Part shown: positions 49,450 through 58,302 of the stretch, one piece after another
Layout: each line of letters starts with the position of its first letter
Numbering within the stretch: position 1 is the first letter of the stretch
DNA from: Glycocaulis sp051859565
GTDB lineage: Bacteria > Pseudomonadota > Alphaproteobacteria > Caulobacterales > Maricaulaceae
Direction of reading: 5' to 3'
NCBI RefSeq assembly: GCF_051859565.1
Contig: NZ_JBHYFK010000006.1
Coordinates: forward strand, 124,001 to 188,000
DNA length: 64,000 nucleotides
Position numbers and translations under genes: made by a program
Notes under the pieces: generated by a model
Told to the model about the DNA's origin: nothing
Databases searched by the model: none
The model's input: only the letters and a program-made list of their open reading frames with translations

Positions 49450-50459
49450 GCGCGGTCGACCACAAACTCGGCAAGCGCAGAGAGCGCAGCGGTCCATTCA
49501 TTACGCGGGAAGATGCTCAAGGCGGACTGGGCGTTGGCCGCGTGGGCGCGCGCCTGTGCCAGCGTTTCGTCCAGCGCGCCATGGCGTTTCAGGATGGCGA
49601 TGGCTTCGTCCAGATCGCTCTCATCTTGCGTCTTGCCGCCCAGCGTGCGGGTCCAGAAGGCGCGCTCCTCATCGCTGGCTTTTTCCAGCGCCAGGGTAAC
49701 GGGAAGAGTGATCTTGCCCTCGCGGAAATCATCGCCGGTGTTTTTGCCCAGAAGGGCAGCCAGCCCGCCATAATCGAGCGCATCGTCGACAAGCTGGAAG
49801 GCAAGGCCCAGCTCGCGCCCATAGGTGTAGAGCGCGTCTTCCTCTGCCTTGGGGCGCCCGGCCAGAATGGGGGATACCTGCGCAGCGGCGGCAAAGAGCG
49901 CCGCCGTCTTGGCGTCGATGACATCCATATAGCTCTGACGGGAAACAGCGATGTCGCCCACAAGAGCCAGCTGGCGTACCTCGCCCTCCGCGATGATGGC
50001 GGCGGCGCGCGACAGCACGTGCAGCGCGTCCAGCGAGCCGGAATCCACCATCAGCATGAAGGCCTGCGCGAACAGGAAATCGCCCACCAGCACGCTCTGC
50101 GGATTGCCCCAGATATGGTTGGCGGACGCCTTGCCGCGCCGCAATTCGCTTTCGTCCACCACATCATCGTGCAGGAGGGTGGCGGTGTGGATCAGCTCCA
50201 CAGCGCCCGCGAGCGCCAGATGACCTTCGCCCTCATAGCCCAGCATGCGCGCGCTGGCGATGGTGATGAGGGGGCGGATGCGCTTGCCGCCCGCCTTGAC
50301 CAGCCAGGCGGCCAGTTCCGGGATCAGCGCGACAGGGCTTGCCATGCGTTCGTTCAGCAAGGCTTCCACGCGCGGCATGTCGTCGCCGGCCAGCGCCATC
50401 AGCGTGGACACCGGGTCGGCTACCGCCTGCGGCGTGTCTGAAAGGGGCAGTCCGTTCAC
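49443..50459 (-). CDS. ispB: polyprenyl (octaprenyl/decaprenyl) diphosphate synthase
   Basis: Trans-isoprenyl diphosphate synthase that makes the quinone side chain. The 338-residue protein has GGKRIRPLITIASARM, the first Asp-rich motif LLHDDVVDES, GDFLFAQAFMLMV, and the second Asp-rich motif QLVDDALDYGG. The most likely start is the GTG at 50459 (VNGLPLSDTP); the frame stays open further upstream across a plus-strand gene but is not conserved there. It is divergent from DUF2007-TrmN6, a common alphaproteobacterial arrangement. Chain length cannot be read from sequence alone. Confidence 0.9.
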   Translation of the reverse strand: MNGLPLSDTPQAVADPVSTLMALAGDDMPRVEALLNERMASPVALIPELAAWLVKAGGKRIRPLITIASARMLGYEGEGHLALAGAVELIHTATLLHDDVVDESELRRGKASANHIWGNPQSVLVGDFLFAQAFMLMVDSGSLDALHVLSRAAAIIAEGEVRQLALVGDIAVSRQSYMDVIDAKTAALFAAAAQVSPILAGRPKAEEDALYTYGRELGLAFQLVDDALDYGGLAALLGKNTGDDFREGKITLPVTLALEKASDEERAFWTRTLGGKTQDESDLDEAIAILKRHGALDETLAQARAHAANAQSALSIFPRNEWTAALSALAEFVVDRAY

Positions 50460-50574
50460 GATGGGCTGTACTCTTGCTAAGCGCGGGTTCAAGCCGCCAC
50501 AATAGAAATGCGCTAGCGTGTCAGCAAGCGCAGGACACTGCGGCCAATGAACCCACTTCATCAGGAGATAGTGC

Positions 50575-50796
50575 GTGATCGAGATAGAGACCACCAACGA
50601 TCCGGTAAAGCTGTCTTTCATTGAGGCTGTGCTGAAGGATGCCGGGATCAGGTATGTCGTAACGGACGCAGAGACGGCCGGAATGTTTGGCGGCGCGGTG
50701 CCGTGGATAAAACGCCGTGTACTGGTGGGTGATGAGCATGCGGACAAGGCCCGCCGCCTTCTCGCCGATGCGCTGGGCAATACAGGCAAGGCATGA
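50575..50796 (+). CDS. DUF2007 domain protein
   Basis: The 73-residue protein matches the DUF2007 pattern: an N-terminal strand (MIEIETTNDPVKLSFIEAVL), GIRYVVTD, then an exposed loop (ETAGMFGGAVPWI) and VLVGDEHADKARRLL. Such proteins are called putative signal-transducing proteins on weak evidence. It starts with GTG after GGAGATA. It overlaps the next gene by ATGA, a conserved pairing with TrmN6-type methyltransferases in this class. Confidence 0.85.
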   Translation: MIEIETTNDPVKLSFIEAVLKDAGIRYVVTDAETAGMFGGAVPWIKRRVLVGDEHADKARRLLADALGNTGKA

Positions 50797-51566
50797 GCGT
50801 TGCCGCCTCAGGCGAGGCTCAGACCAGCCGCTCAACCCTGCATGATGGACGCGTGGCGCTGGACCAGCCGGTCAAAGGCTATCGCGCGGGGCTTGATGCC
50901 GTCCTGCTGGCAGCGGCGCTGGAACTGCGTCCCGGCGCCCACGCGTGCGAGTTTGGCTGCGGGGCAGGAGCGGCGCTCCTGTGCGCGGCGCGGCTGAACC
51001 CTGAGGCGCGCTTCACGGCCTTCGAGAAAGATCAGGCCATGGCGGCGCTGGCCTTGGCGAATGCTGCCCTGAATGATTGTGCTGACCGCATCGAGGTGGA
51101 AACCGGCGATGCGCTGGCGCTGGCCGGAACGGCGCGGTTCGATGCGGTGTTCTCCAACCCGCCCTTCTTTGATGACGAGACCGCCTTGCGCCCGCCCTCG
51201 GCGGAAAAGCGCGGGGCCTGGATCAGCGATGCGCCGCTGGCAGACTGGATACGCGCAGGCCTGAAAGCGCTGCGCCCGAGGGGCCAGATCGTGCTGATCC
51301 ACAGGGCGGACAGGCTGGGTGATATTCTGGCGGAGTTCCAGGGCCGGGCGGGCGATATAGGCGTATTGCCGGTGCATCCACGCGCAGGAGAGCCGGCCAA
51401 GCGCATCATCGTGCGTGCCGTAAAGGCCAGCCGTGCGCCCTTGCGCCTACTGCCCGGCCTCATCGTGCATGGCGGGGAGGGGGAGCGGTTCACGCCCGAA
51501 GCGAAGGCGGTGCTGACGGGAGAGGCCCGCCTTGCCCTGCAGTCCCCCGAGAGGAGACGGTCATGA
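50793..51566 (+). CDS. TrmN6-like tRNA1(Val) adenine-N6-methyltransferase
   Basis: The 257-residue SAM-dependent methyltransferase of the TrmN6/YfiC group has GYRAGLDAVLLAAAL, the SAM loop ACEFGCGAGAALLCAAR, and EKDQAMAALALANA. The catalytic NPPF motif is in VFSNPPFFDD. YfiC methylates A37 of tRNA1(Val); specificity here is presumed. It overlaps DUF2007 upstream and the 50-residue protein downstream, each by ATGA, so three genes are translationally linked. Confidence 0.87.
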   Translation: MSVAASGEAQTSRSTLHDGRVALDQPVKGYRAGLDAVLLAAALELRPGAHACEFGCGAGAALLCAARLNPEARFTAFEKDQAMAALALANAALNDCADRIEVETGDALALAGTARFDAVFSNPPFFDDETALRPPSAEKRGAWISDAPLADWIRAGLKALRPRGQIVLIHRADRLGDILAEFQGRAGDIGVLPVHPRAGEPAKRIIVRAVKASRAPLRLLPGLIVHGGEGERFTPEAKAVLTGEARLALQSPERRRS

Positions 51567-51715
51567 TCGAGCTGACTATCGGCCTTGTCGTGCTGGCCAT
51601 CATCTTCGCGCTGATATTCGGCCGCAATGCCCGCCAGAAACGCGAACGGGCCGCCGAAGCGGCCCGCAAAGCGGTGGAAAGCCGGGTTAGTGAAACGAAA
51701 AACGGGAGACGCTAA
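51563..51715 (+). CDS. 50-residue single-pass membrane protein
   Basis: A short frame beginning MIELTIGLVVLAIIFALIF with one membrane helix (residues 3-20). A strongly charged basic tail of about 30 residues (RNARQKRERAAEAARKAV and beyond) completes it. The ribosome site GAGAGGAGACGG and the ATGA overlap with the TrmN6-like gene make it a credible coupled gene. No family was recognised. The inner face would carry the basic tail, which could contact RNA or lipids (inference). Confidence 0.65.
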   Translation: MIELTIGLVVLAIIFALIFGRNARQKRERAAEAARKAVESRVSETKNGRR

Positions 51716-51733
51716 CGCGCCTCCCGTCGTCTC

Positions 51734-51826
51734 TTAGAAAATTGTGGCGAGAATGGCAGCCAAGCCAAAAAGGCAGACTCCCAAGTTAATCTTCACCTCA
51801 ATCTTCACCGATATAAGCTTCCACAT
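51734..51826 (-). CDS. candidate 30-residue small membrane protein
   Basis: A minus-strand frame encoding MWKLISVKIEVKINLGVCLF and ten further mostly hydrophobic residues. It gives an amphipathic N-terminal half and a hydrophobic C-terminal half. AGGAG lies 8 bases before the ATG. It is the only clear coding candidate in the 51716-52157 gap, which is otherwise less GC-rich than its surroundings and shows no gene. Without comparative data it remains a candidate. Confidence 0.4.
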   Translation of the reverse strand: MWKLISVKIEVKINLGVCLFGLAAILATIF

Positions 51827-52157
51827 TGGGAAAACTCCTATCGGGTCATATCGACATAACCCCTCGGGTTGCATAGGTCCGGAGCTGAAATCAGGTGATT
51901 ACTCGTCCTTGACGGCATCACCGGGATACCGACTGAGGCGCGCGCCACCACAGCCAGCATTCCCATTTGACGCCTGGACGGAGCCTCGGTGAGTTGTCCC
52001 ATGATCCGAGGAGGTCTGAGCTCTTGTATGCTCAGTCCAGAATGGGCAGCAGGAGCGAAACGCACGCAACCCGTTTGTCAAACGGACGCCCGAATCGACT
52101 GCTTGGATGAGAGAATAGCAGAAACCTACGGTTGGGCAAACCGGCTTCAGCTGCCGA

Positions 52158-52910
52158 TTAGACGCCGCGGTCGATCAGATCGCGCTCGGCGCGGTTCGGC
52201 ATGCGGTAGAAGACATGATAGCCGATCTGGCGCGTCTGCACGAGGCTGGAGGACCAGCCCGGATTGACGCTGGCCGTATGGAAATGCGTGGCCGAGCGCG
52301 TGACCTGCGGGGCAAAGCCCAGCATGGCGTGTTTGGCTATCAGCTGTGACTGGCGCCAGGCGCGGCCGCGCGGGGCGCGCTCTGCCGAGCCATCACACGC
52401 AAAGCTGAACTGGCAGCCCGTAGCGCGCTCGGAGCCCTGATAGACCACGCCGCATATGCTGTCCGGATAAGCGCGGTGGCGCACCCGGTTCAGCACCACT
52501 TCGGCAACGGCCATCTGGCCGCTGAGAGTCTCGCCGCGCGCTTCGTAATAGACAGCCTCTGCCAGGCAGTTCTGCTGGCGGCGGGCGTCACGGGCGAGCG
52601 CCAGGTGGCTGAGATCAAATGTCTGCAGATCGTCCAGCGAGCGGCCATTGACCTGCGGAACCATATCACTGTCCGAAGCGTCGATAGTGAAGGACGCCGT
52701 CTGGAACAGGGCCTCGCCCTCTTCCCAGCTGCCTTCCAGGACGCTGCCCAGATAGCGTTCAGCGATGGATGACCACAGCGCATTATCCGCGCGTGCGGAC
52801 ATCTCGCCGCTGATCAGCGGCAGTGCGGACATCAGACCGATGGTGGCTGCCACGCCTGAAAGACGCGCAAACCCTGACAACGCAGAACGCAATCGCGTCG
52901 CGATAGCCAT
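52158..52910 (-). CDS. SleB-like cell wall hydrolase
   Basis: The 250-residue protein has an N-terminal hydrophobic segment (about residues 18-38, probable signal) and a C-terminal hydrolase_2 domain. Signatures are CLAEAVYYEARGETLSGQMAV with the catalytic glutamate, NRVRHRAYPDSICGVVYQG and FSFACDG. SleB proteins are lytic transglycosylase-like enzymes that cut peptidoglycan. In non-sporulating alphaproteobacteria they probably act in wall growth or division. The late TRSATHFHTASVNPGW motif is also typical. The 247-bp gap upstream (52911-53157) carries only the expected promoter. Confidence 0.87.
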   Translation of the reverse strand: MAIATRLRSALSGFARLSGVAATIGLMSALPLISGEMSARADNALWSSIAERYLGSVLEGSWEEGEALFQTASFTIDASDSDMVPQVNGRSLDDLQTFDLSHLALARDARRQQNCLAEAVYYEARGETLSGQMAVAEVVLNRVRHRAYPDSICGVVYQGSERATGCQFSFACDGSAERAPRGRAWRQSQLIAKHAMLGFAPQVTRSATHFHTASVNPGWSSSLVQTRQIGYHVFYRMPNRAERDLIDRGV

Positions 52911-53157
52911 GCATACCTCTTCTTCCGCCTTGCCGTTCGGGTGTTGTGGCCTGCATGTCCCCCATGCAGCTCACATACCAGACCGAGCGTTAGAGATGGC
53001 ACATATGGAGTGCCCGCTTCGGTTAGCAAGGTGTGAACGAAATCTGGCTCATGCATACTCAAGTGCGCAGGCGAGGTCAACCGCTCTGCACTGCCTGTTA
53101 ACTATAGCCACAATTCCGCCCAACTTCAGTATTGGGGCAATGGTGTTATAGTGCAGA

Positions 53158-55830
53158 TCAGTCTTGCTTTGCCTTGAGTGCAGCCTGTGCCGCTGCGAGG
53201 CGGGCAATCGGTACACGATAAGGTGAACACGAGACGTAATCGAGGCCGACCGACTCGCAGAATCGAATCGAGGCCGGATCACCGCCATGTTCCCCGCAAA
53301 TTCCAAGCTTTAGCTGGGGCCGGGCGGCGCGTCCGCGCTCCACGGCGATGCGGATGAGGTCGCCAACGCCGTCCTGGTCGATGGACACGAACGGATCGCG
53401 CTCGAAAATCTGTGCTTCGAGATAGGCCCCCAGAAACTTGCCGGCATCGTCACGGGAGAGGCCGAACGTGGTCTGGGTCAAGTCATTCGTGCCGAACGAG
53501 AAGAATTCGGCAAATTCCGCAATATCGCCTGCGCGCAGCGCTGCGCGCGGCAATTCGATCATGGTGCCGATCAGATAGACCGGGGCCACGCCCGATTCCC
53601 GCTCCACATCGCGGGCCACGGCGGCCACGCGTACTTTGAGGATTTCCAGCTCTTTTGCTGTGGCGACCAGCGGGATCATCACTTCGGCGACGGGTTTGAA
53701 GCCGGTTTCCTTTTCCACAAGAGCCTGCGCCTCGAATATGGCGCGCGCCTGCATCTCGTAGATTTCGGGGAAGGTGATACCGAGGCGGCAGCCGCGATGG
53801 CCGAGCATCGGATTGGTTTCGGCCAGCGAACGCGCGCGCTCCATCAGCGCGTCGGCGGGCAGGCCCGTCGCCTCCGAGACCGCTTTCACGTCTTCCTCAT
53901 TATGGGGCAGGAATTCGTGCAGGGGCGGGTCGAGCAGGCGGATCGTGCAGGGGCGCTCCTCCATGATGCGGAAGATCTCTGCGAAATCATCGCGCTGCAT
54001 GGGCAGGATCTTGGCCAGCGCATTGATGCGGCCATCCTGATCTTCAGACAGGATCATTTCGCGCACGGCGGCGATGCGGTCTGCGTCAAAGAACATATGC
54101 TCGGTACGGCAGAGGCCAATGCCTTCGGCACCGAACTCCTTGGCCGTCTGCACGTCGGCAGGCGTTTCGGCATTGGTGCGCACCTTCATGCGGCGCGCGC
54201 CATCGGCCCAGACCATGAGCTTGGCAAAATCGCCGGTCAGCTCCGGCTTGATCATCTTCGCTTCGCCGAACAGCACTTCGCCCGTCGCGCCATCGACGGT
54301 GATGATGTCGCCATCGGTGATCACGCGCCCGCGCGCGGTGAACTTCTTGGCCGCCGCATCAATGCGGATCTCGCCGGCACCGGAAACGCAAGGCCGGCCC
54401 ATGCCGCGCGCGACAACCGCCGCGTGGCTGGTCATGCCGCCGCGTGCCGTCACGATGGCCTGGGCGGCGTGCATGCCGTGAATGTCTTCAGGGGAGGTTT
54501 CCACGCGTACGAGGATCACTTTCTCGCCAAGGCTGGCGCGGTGCTCGGCCTCATCGGAATCAAACACGGCCCGGCCAGAGGCCGCGCCCGGAGAGGCGGG
54601 CAGGCCCTTGGCGATCACGTCGCGCTGATAGTCTTCGGCAATGGTGGGGTGGAGCAGCTGGTCCAGCGCAGACGGGTCCACGCGCAGCACGGCCTCTTCC
54701 TGCGTGATCAGGCCGTCATCGACCATGTCGCAGGCGATTTTCAGCGCCGCGCGCGCGGTGCGCTTGCCGTTGCGGGTCTGCAGCATCCACAGGCGGCCCA
54801 TCTCGACCGTGAACTCGATGTCCTGCATGTCGCGATAATGGCGCTCCAGCGAGTCGAACACCTTCGCCAGCTCCGCATAGACCACAGGCAGGGCTTCTTC
54901 CATGGACGGGGCGGGATCGCCCATCTTCTCGCGCATGGTTTGGGTCAGGCATTGCGGCGTGCGGATGCCCGCCACCACGTCCTCGCCCTGCGCATTGATC
55001 AGGAATTCGCCGTAATAGGCGCGCTCGCCGGTGGAGGGGTCGCGGGTGAACGCGACGCCCGTCGCGGAGCTTTCGCCCATATTGCCGAACACCATGGCCT
55101 GCACGTTGACGGCGGTGCCCCAGCTGGCGGGGATGTCATACATGCGCCGATAGGTGACCGCGCGGTCATTCATCCAGCTGCCGAACACCGCGCCCATCGC
55201 GCCCCAGAGCTGGTCGCGCGGATCGGTGGGGAAGGGCTCGCCCAGCGCCGATTTCACGGCTGCCTTGTAGTCGGCGATGATCTCTTCCCAGCCCTCTGCC
55301 GTGATCTCGGTGTCGAGCTGCAGGTCGTTCTCTTCCTTGTAGCGCTCAAGGATTTCCTCGAACTCGCTATGGGAGACGCCGAGCACCACGTCCGAATACA
55401 TGGTGATGAAGCGGCGATAGCTGTCGAGCGCGAAGCGGCGGTCCCCGGAAAGCTTGGCCAGCCCTTCAGCCGTCTCGTCATTGAGCCCCAGATTAAGGAC
55501 CGTATCCATCATGCCCGGCATGGAGGCGCGGGCACCGGAACGCACAGATACCAGCAGCGGATTGGCGGGATCGCCAAACGTCTTGCCGACCTTCTTTTCC
55601 AGATCGGCGAGGGCGGCTTCCACCTGGGCTTCCAGCTCGGCGGGATAGGCGCGCTCATTGGCGTAGAAGGCTGTGCAGACTTCGGTGGTCAGGGTGAAAC
55701 CGGGCGGGACAGGCAGGCCAAGGCGCGCCATCTCGGCAAGGTTGGCGCCCTTGCCACCCAGAAGCGCGCGGGCATCGCCGGTCATCTCATCGGCTGCGCC
55801 GCCACCAAAGGCATAAACCCATTTCGTCAT
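53158..55830 (-). CDS. ppdK: pyruvate, phosphate dikinase
   Basis: Reversibly makes phosphoenolpyruvate from pyruvate, ATP and phosphate, which supports gluconeogenesis. The 890-residue protein has the full domain order: N-terminal ATP-grasp domain (LLGGKGANLAEMARLGLPVPPG), the swivelling phosphohistidine domain with GGMTSHAAVVARGMGRPCV, and the C-terminal PEP/pyruvate TIM barrel (GIGLCRTEHMFF, GTMIELPRAAL, FGTNDLTQTTFG, GICGEHGGDP). The start MTKWVYAFGGG is typical. glyS lies 68 bases upstream on the same strand. Confidence 0.97.
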   Translation of the reverse strand: MTKWVYAFGGGAADEMTGDARALLGGKGANLAEMARLGLPVPPGFTLTTEVCTAFYANERAYPAELEAQVEAALADLEKKVGKTFGDPANPLLVSVRSGARASMPGMMDTVLNLGLNDETAEGLAKLSGDRRFALDSYRRFITMYSDVVLGVSHSEFEEILERYKEENDLQLDTEITAEGWEEIIADYKAAVKSALGEPFPTDPRDQLWGAMGAVFGSWMNDRAVTYRRMYDIPASWGTAVNVQAMVFGNMGESSATGVAFTRDPSTGERAYYGEFLINAQGEDVVAGIRTPQCLTQTMREKMGDPAPSMEEALPVVYAELAKVFDSLERHYRDMQDIEFTVEMGRLWMLQTRNGKRTARAALKIACDMVDDGLITQEEAVLRVDPSALDQLLHPTIAEDYQRDVIAKGLPASPGAASGRAVFDSDEAEHRASLGEKVILVRVETSPEDIHGMHAAQAIVTARGGMTSHAAVVARGMGRPCVSGAGEIRIDAAAKKFTARGRVITDGDIITVDGATGEVLFGEAKMIKPELTGDFAKLMVWADGARRMKVRTNAETPADVQTAKEFGAEGIGLCRTEHMFFDADRIAAVREMILSEDQDGRINALAKILPMQRDDFAEIFRIMEERPCTIRLLDPPLHEFLPHNEEDVKAVSEATGLPADALMERARSLAETNPMLGHRGCRLGITFPEIYEMQARAIFEAQALVEKETGFKPVAEVMIPLVATAKELEILKVRVAAVARDVERESGVAPVYLIGTMIELPRAALRAGDIAEFAEFFSFGTNDLTQTTFGLSRDDAGKFLGAYLEAQIFERDPFVSIDQDGVGDLIRIAVERGRAARPQLKLGICGEHGGDPASIRFCESVGLDYVSCSPYRVPIARLAAAQAALKAKQD

Positions 55831-55898
55831 CGCCAGTGTACTCGCTCTTCCTTAGGTCCGCCGCGCCGGGGCGGTTATGTGATGTGCCGGGCGCCTGC

Positions 55899-58283
55899 TT
55901 AGCCTTCCAGCCTGTCAAAGTCAGCCACGGCCTGTACCGCCGCGCGGATGCGCGACAATAGAACAAGTCTGTTGCGCCGCAACATTGGATCGTCCGCATT
56001 CACCGTAACCGCCTCGAAGAAGGCATCAACCGGCGCCCTTAAAGTGGCCAGCGCCCGCATTGCACCTTCGAAGTTTTCCGCTTCAAGGGCCTTCGCGGCG
56101 TCTGCGCTCGCGGTCTCAAGCGCGCTGATCAGCGCCTTTTCCTGCGGCTCTGCCGCGGCCTCGGCGAGGGCTTTCAACAGAGCTGAACTCCCGGACGCGC
56201 CGGAGGCGCGAGCCGGGACCTCGTGCCCATCGGAATCGAGGCCCCGGATAGCGCTGCGCGCTTCCGGGGTTTCAGGAGTGAAGGAAGGATCAAGCTCTGC
56301 AAGCGCCGCCGCTACGTCAAAGCCCTTCTTTTCCTCGTCGCGCAGGATGTTTGTCCGGCGATAGCTAGACAGTAGCGTTGCGCCTTCCTCTGTCTCCAAG
56401 AAGCCCTGCAGCGCGCGAGCATTTATTGAAACATAGAAAAGGTCGTCGCTCCCGGGTCTGAAGACTGCATCGATCACATCATGCCTAATGCCTTGGCTTC
56501 GTAGGTTTATTTTGACGCGCTCAATTATGTAAGCGGCAAGATCACTTACGAACACGATATGCCAAGCTCTGGAAAGCACCTCATGGATGGAGAGTGATTG
56601 CCCGGAGTCTTTACCGGGGTACGGAACGAAATCTGCTATCGCTCGCCGAGCAGCTGCGACCGGGTGTCTCAGGCGGAGACGGGTTTGGGTGGCGATCAAT
56701 ATTCGGAAGATTCCCAGCGCCGCGCGCCGCAGGGCAAACGGGTCTTTCGAGCCGGTGGGTTTTTCATCAATCGCCCAGAAGCCGACCAGCGTATCGAGCT
56801 TGTCGGCGAGGGCGACGGCTGCGCTGACCGGCGCTGTCGGCACCGCGTCTGACGGGCCTTGCGGCTTGTAATGATCGCGGATGGCGTCGGCGATTTCGCG
56901 GCGCTGGTCCGGGGTGAGGCCGGAAAGCATCCCCCCTGAACTCCCGGACGCGCCGGAGGCGCGAGCCGGGACCTCGTGCCCATCCTGATCGAGGCCCCGG
57001 ACAGCGCTGCGCGCTTCCGGGGTTTCATGAGAGGGATCCAGCGCATAATAGCGCCCCATCACGCCTTGCAGCTCGGGGAACTCATAGACCATCTGGCTGA
57101 CGAGATCGGCCTTGGCGAGTTTCGCCGCGCGGTATGCCAGCTCCGGGTCAGCACCCACAGCCGGGGCAAGTTCGCGCGCGAGCGCGGCGACCCGCTCCAC
57201 CTTGTCGGCCAGCGTGCCGAGCTTTTCGTGGAAGGTGACCTTGGAGAGCTCCCCTGCCATCGCATCGAGGCCGCGCTTGCGGTCGAGATCCCAGAAATGG
57301 CGGGCATCGGACAGGCGCGCGGAGACGACGCGGGCCGCGCCATGGGCAATCGCCTTGCCGCCATCCCTCGCGTCCTGATTGGCGATCTTGACGAATTTCG
57401 GAGCGATTCTGCCGGTCTTCGGATCGCGCACCGCGGAGTATTTCTGGTGCACCTTCATGGTCAGCGCGATGACTTCGGCTGGCAGGTCCAGGAAGGCAGG
57501 GTCAATCTCGCCCAGCACCGAGACCGGCCATTCGGCAAGGCCCGTCACCTCGGCCAGCAATCCCTCATCCTCGATCAGCTCAAGGCCCGCATCCGCGCAG
57601 ACGCGCTTTGCGCCCTCAAGGATGATGGCCGAGCGCTCGGCGCGAGTGAGCACCACGCCATTATCGCGGAGCTTTGCCGCGTAATCGGCATAGTCCTTCA
57701 CCGCAAAAACCCGCTCGCCCTTGGAGTGGATGCGGTGGCCTTCGGTGACGTTGGAGGCTTCGATACCGAACACAGCTACCGGCACGATTTTGCCATCCAG
57801 CAGGCAGATGATGCGGTGCAGCGGGCGTACCCAGCGCTGCGCCCGCTCGCCCTCGCCAAACTTCATCGATTTCGGCCAGGGGAAGTTACGGATCGCGGCT
57901 TCCAGCGCCTCGGCAATCACCTCGCCCGCATCGCGGCCCGGCTTCTCGATAACAGCGACGTAGAAATCACCCTTCGGCGTGTTGTCGATGCGGCACTGAT
58001 CGAGGCTGGAGAGCCCTGCCCCGCGCAAGAAGCCCTGCACGGCCTGTTCCGGCGAGCCGACGCGCGGCCCTTTGCGCTCCTCGCTGACGTCTGCCGTGCG
58101 GGCAGGGACGCCTTCCGCGACGAGACCAATGCGGCGCGGGCCGGAGAAGGTCGTGAGGGCATCCACGCCAAGGCCCGCCGCCTTGAACGCCTCGCCCATC
58201 AGCCGGGCAAGATCATCTTCGGCGCGCGCCTGCATGCGGGCCGGGATTTCCTCGCAGAAGAGTTCGATGAGTAGCTGGGCCAA
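55899..58283 (-). CDS. glyS: glycyl-tRNA synthetase beta subunit with two in-frame palindromic-element peptides
   Basis: Beta subunit of the heterotetrameric class II enzyme that charges tRNA-Gly. It has the family opening LLIELFCEEIPARMQARA, RRIGLVAEGVP, FPWPKSMKFGEG-RAQRWVRPLH and FLDLPAEVIALTMKVHQKY, an HD-like middle region and a C-terminal DALR-type anticodon domain. Starting from the TTG at 58283 (family MAQLLIELF) it has 794 residues; homologues are usually near 690-720. Two nearly identical 30-residue inserts, residues 420-449 and 671-700, are encoded by rep-A copies. Residues about 520-668 are encoded by less GC-rich DNA. The gene lies 19 bases after a GST gene in glyQ-GST-glyS. Confidence 0.93.
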   Translation of the reverse strand: MAQLLIELFCEEIPARMQARAEDDLARLMGEAFKAAGLGVDALTTFSGPRRIGLVAEGVPARTADVSEERKGPRVGSPEQAVQGFLRGAGLSSLDQCRIDNTPKGDFYVAVIEKPGRDAGEVIAEALEAAIRNFPWPKSMKFGEGERAQRWVRPLHRIICLLDGKIVPVAVFGIEASNVTEGHRIHSKGERVFAVKDYADYAAKLRDNGVVLTRAERSAIILEGAKRVCADAGLELIEDEGLLAEVTGLAEWPVSVLGEIDPAFLDLPAEVIALTMKVHQKYSAVRDPKTGRIAPKFVKIANQDARDGGKAIAHGAARVVSARLSDARHFWDLDRKRGLDAMAGELSKVTFHEKLGTLADKVERVAALARELAPAVGADPELAYRAAKLAKADLVSQMVYEFPELQGVMGRYYALDPSHETPEARSAVRGLDQDGHEVPARASGASGSSGGMLSGLTPDQRREIADAIRDHYKPQGPSDAVPTAPVSAAVALADKLDTLVGFWAIDEKPTGSKDPFALRRAALGIFRILIATQTRLRLRHPVAAARRAIADFVPYPGKDSGQSLSIHEVLSRAWHIVFVSDLAAYIIERVKINLRSQGIRHDVIDAVFRPGSDDLFYVSINARALQGFLETEEGATLLSSYRRTNILRDEEKKGFDVAAALAELDPSFTPETPEARSAIRGLDSDGHEVPARASGASGSSALLKALAEAAAEPQEKALISALETASADAAKALEAENFEGAMRALATLRAPVDAFFEAVTVNADDPMLRRNRLVLLSRIRAAVQAVADFDRLEG
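56184..56274. repeat. rep-A palindromic element inside glyS, copy A
   Basis: A 91-bp element read in the glyS frame as 30 codons (residues 671-700: ETPEARSAIRGLD, then SDGHEVPARASGASGSS). It differs from copy B at 4 of 91 bases. Three hairpins can form: CCCCGG...CCGGGG, CCTCG...CGAGG and CCCGG...CCGGG. Confidence 0.93.
56937..57027. repeat. rep-A palindromic element inside glyS, copy B
   Basis: A 91-bp element in the same orientation and reading phase as copy A. It encodes residues 420-449 (ETPEARSAVRGLD, then QDGHEVPARASGASGSS). Insertion lies between the MGRYYALD segment and the IADAIRDHYKPQGPSD segment, which are close together in ordinary GlyS proteins. Confidence 0.93.
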
Positions 58284-58302
58284 GGTAGGATGCGTCCGGT
58301 TT

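Noticed and set aside
53797..55902. A 701-residue open frame opposite ppdK
   Set aside because: Its composition (His, Arg, Ala, Gly rich without motifs) is typical of GC-rich antisense frames; ppdK is complete on the other strand.
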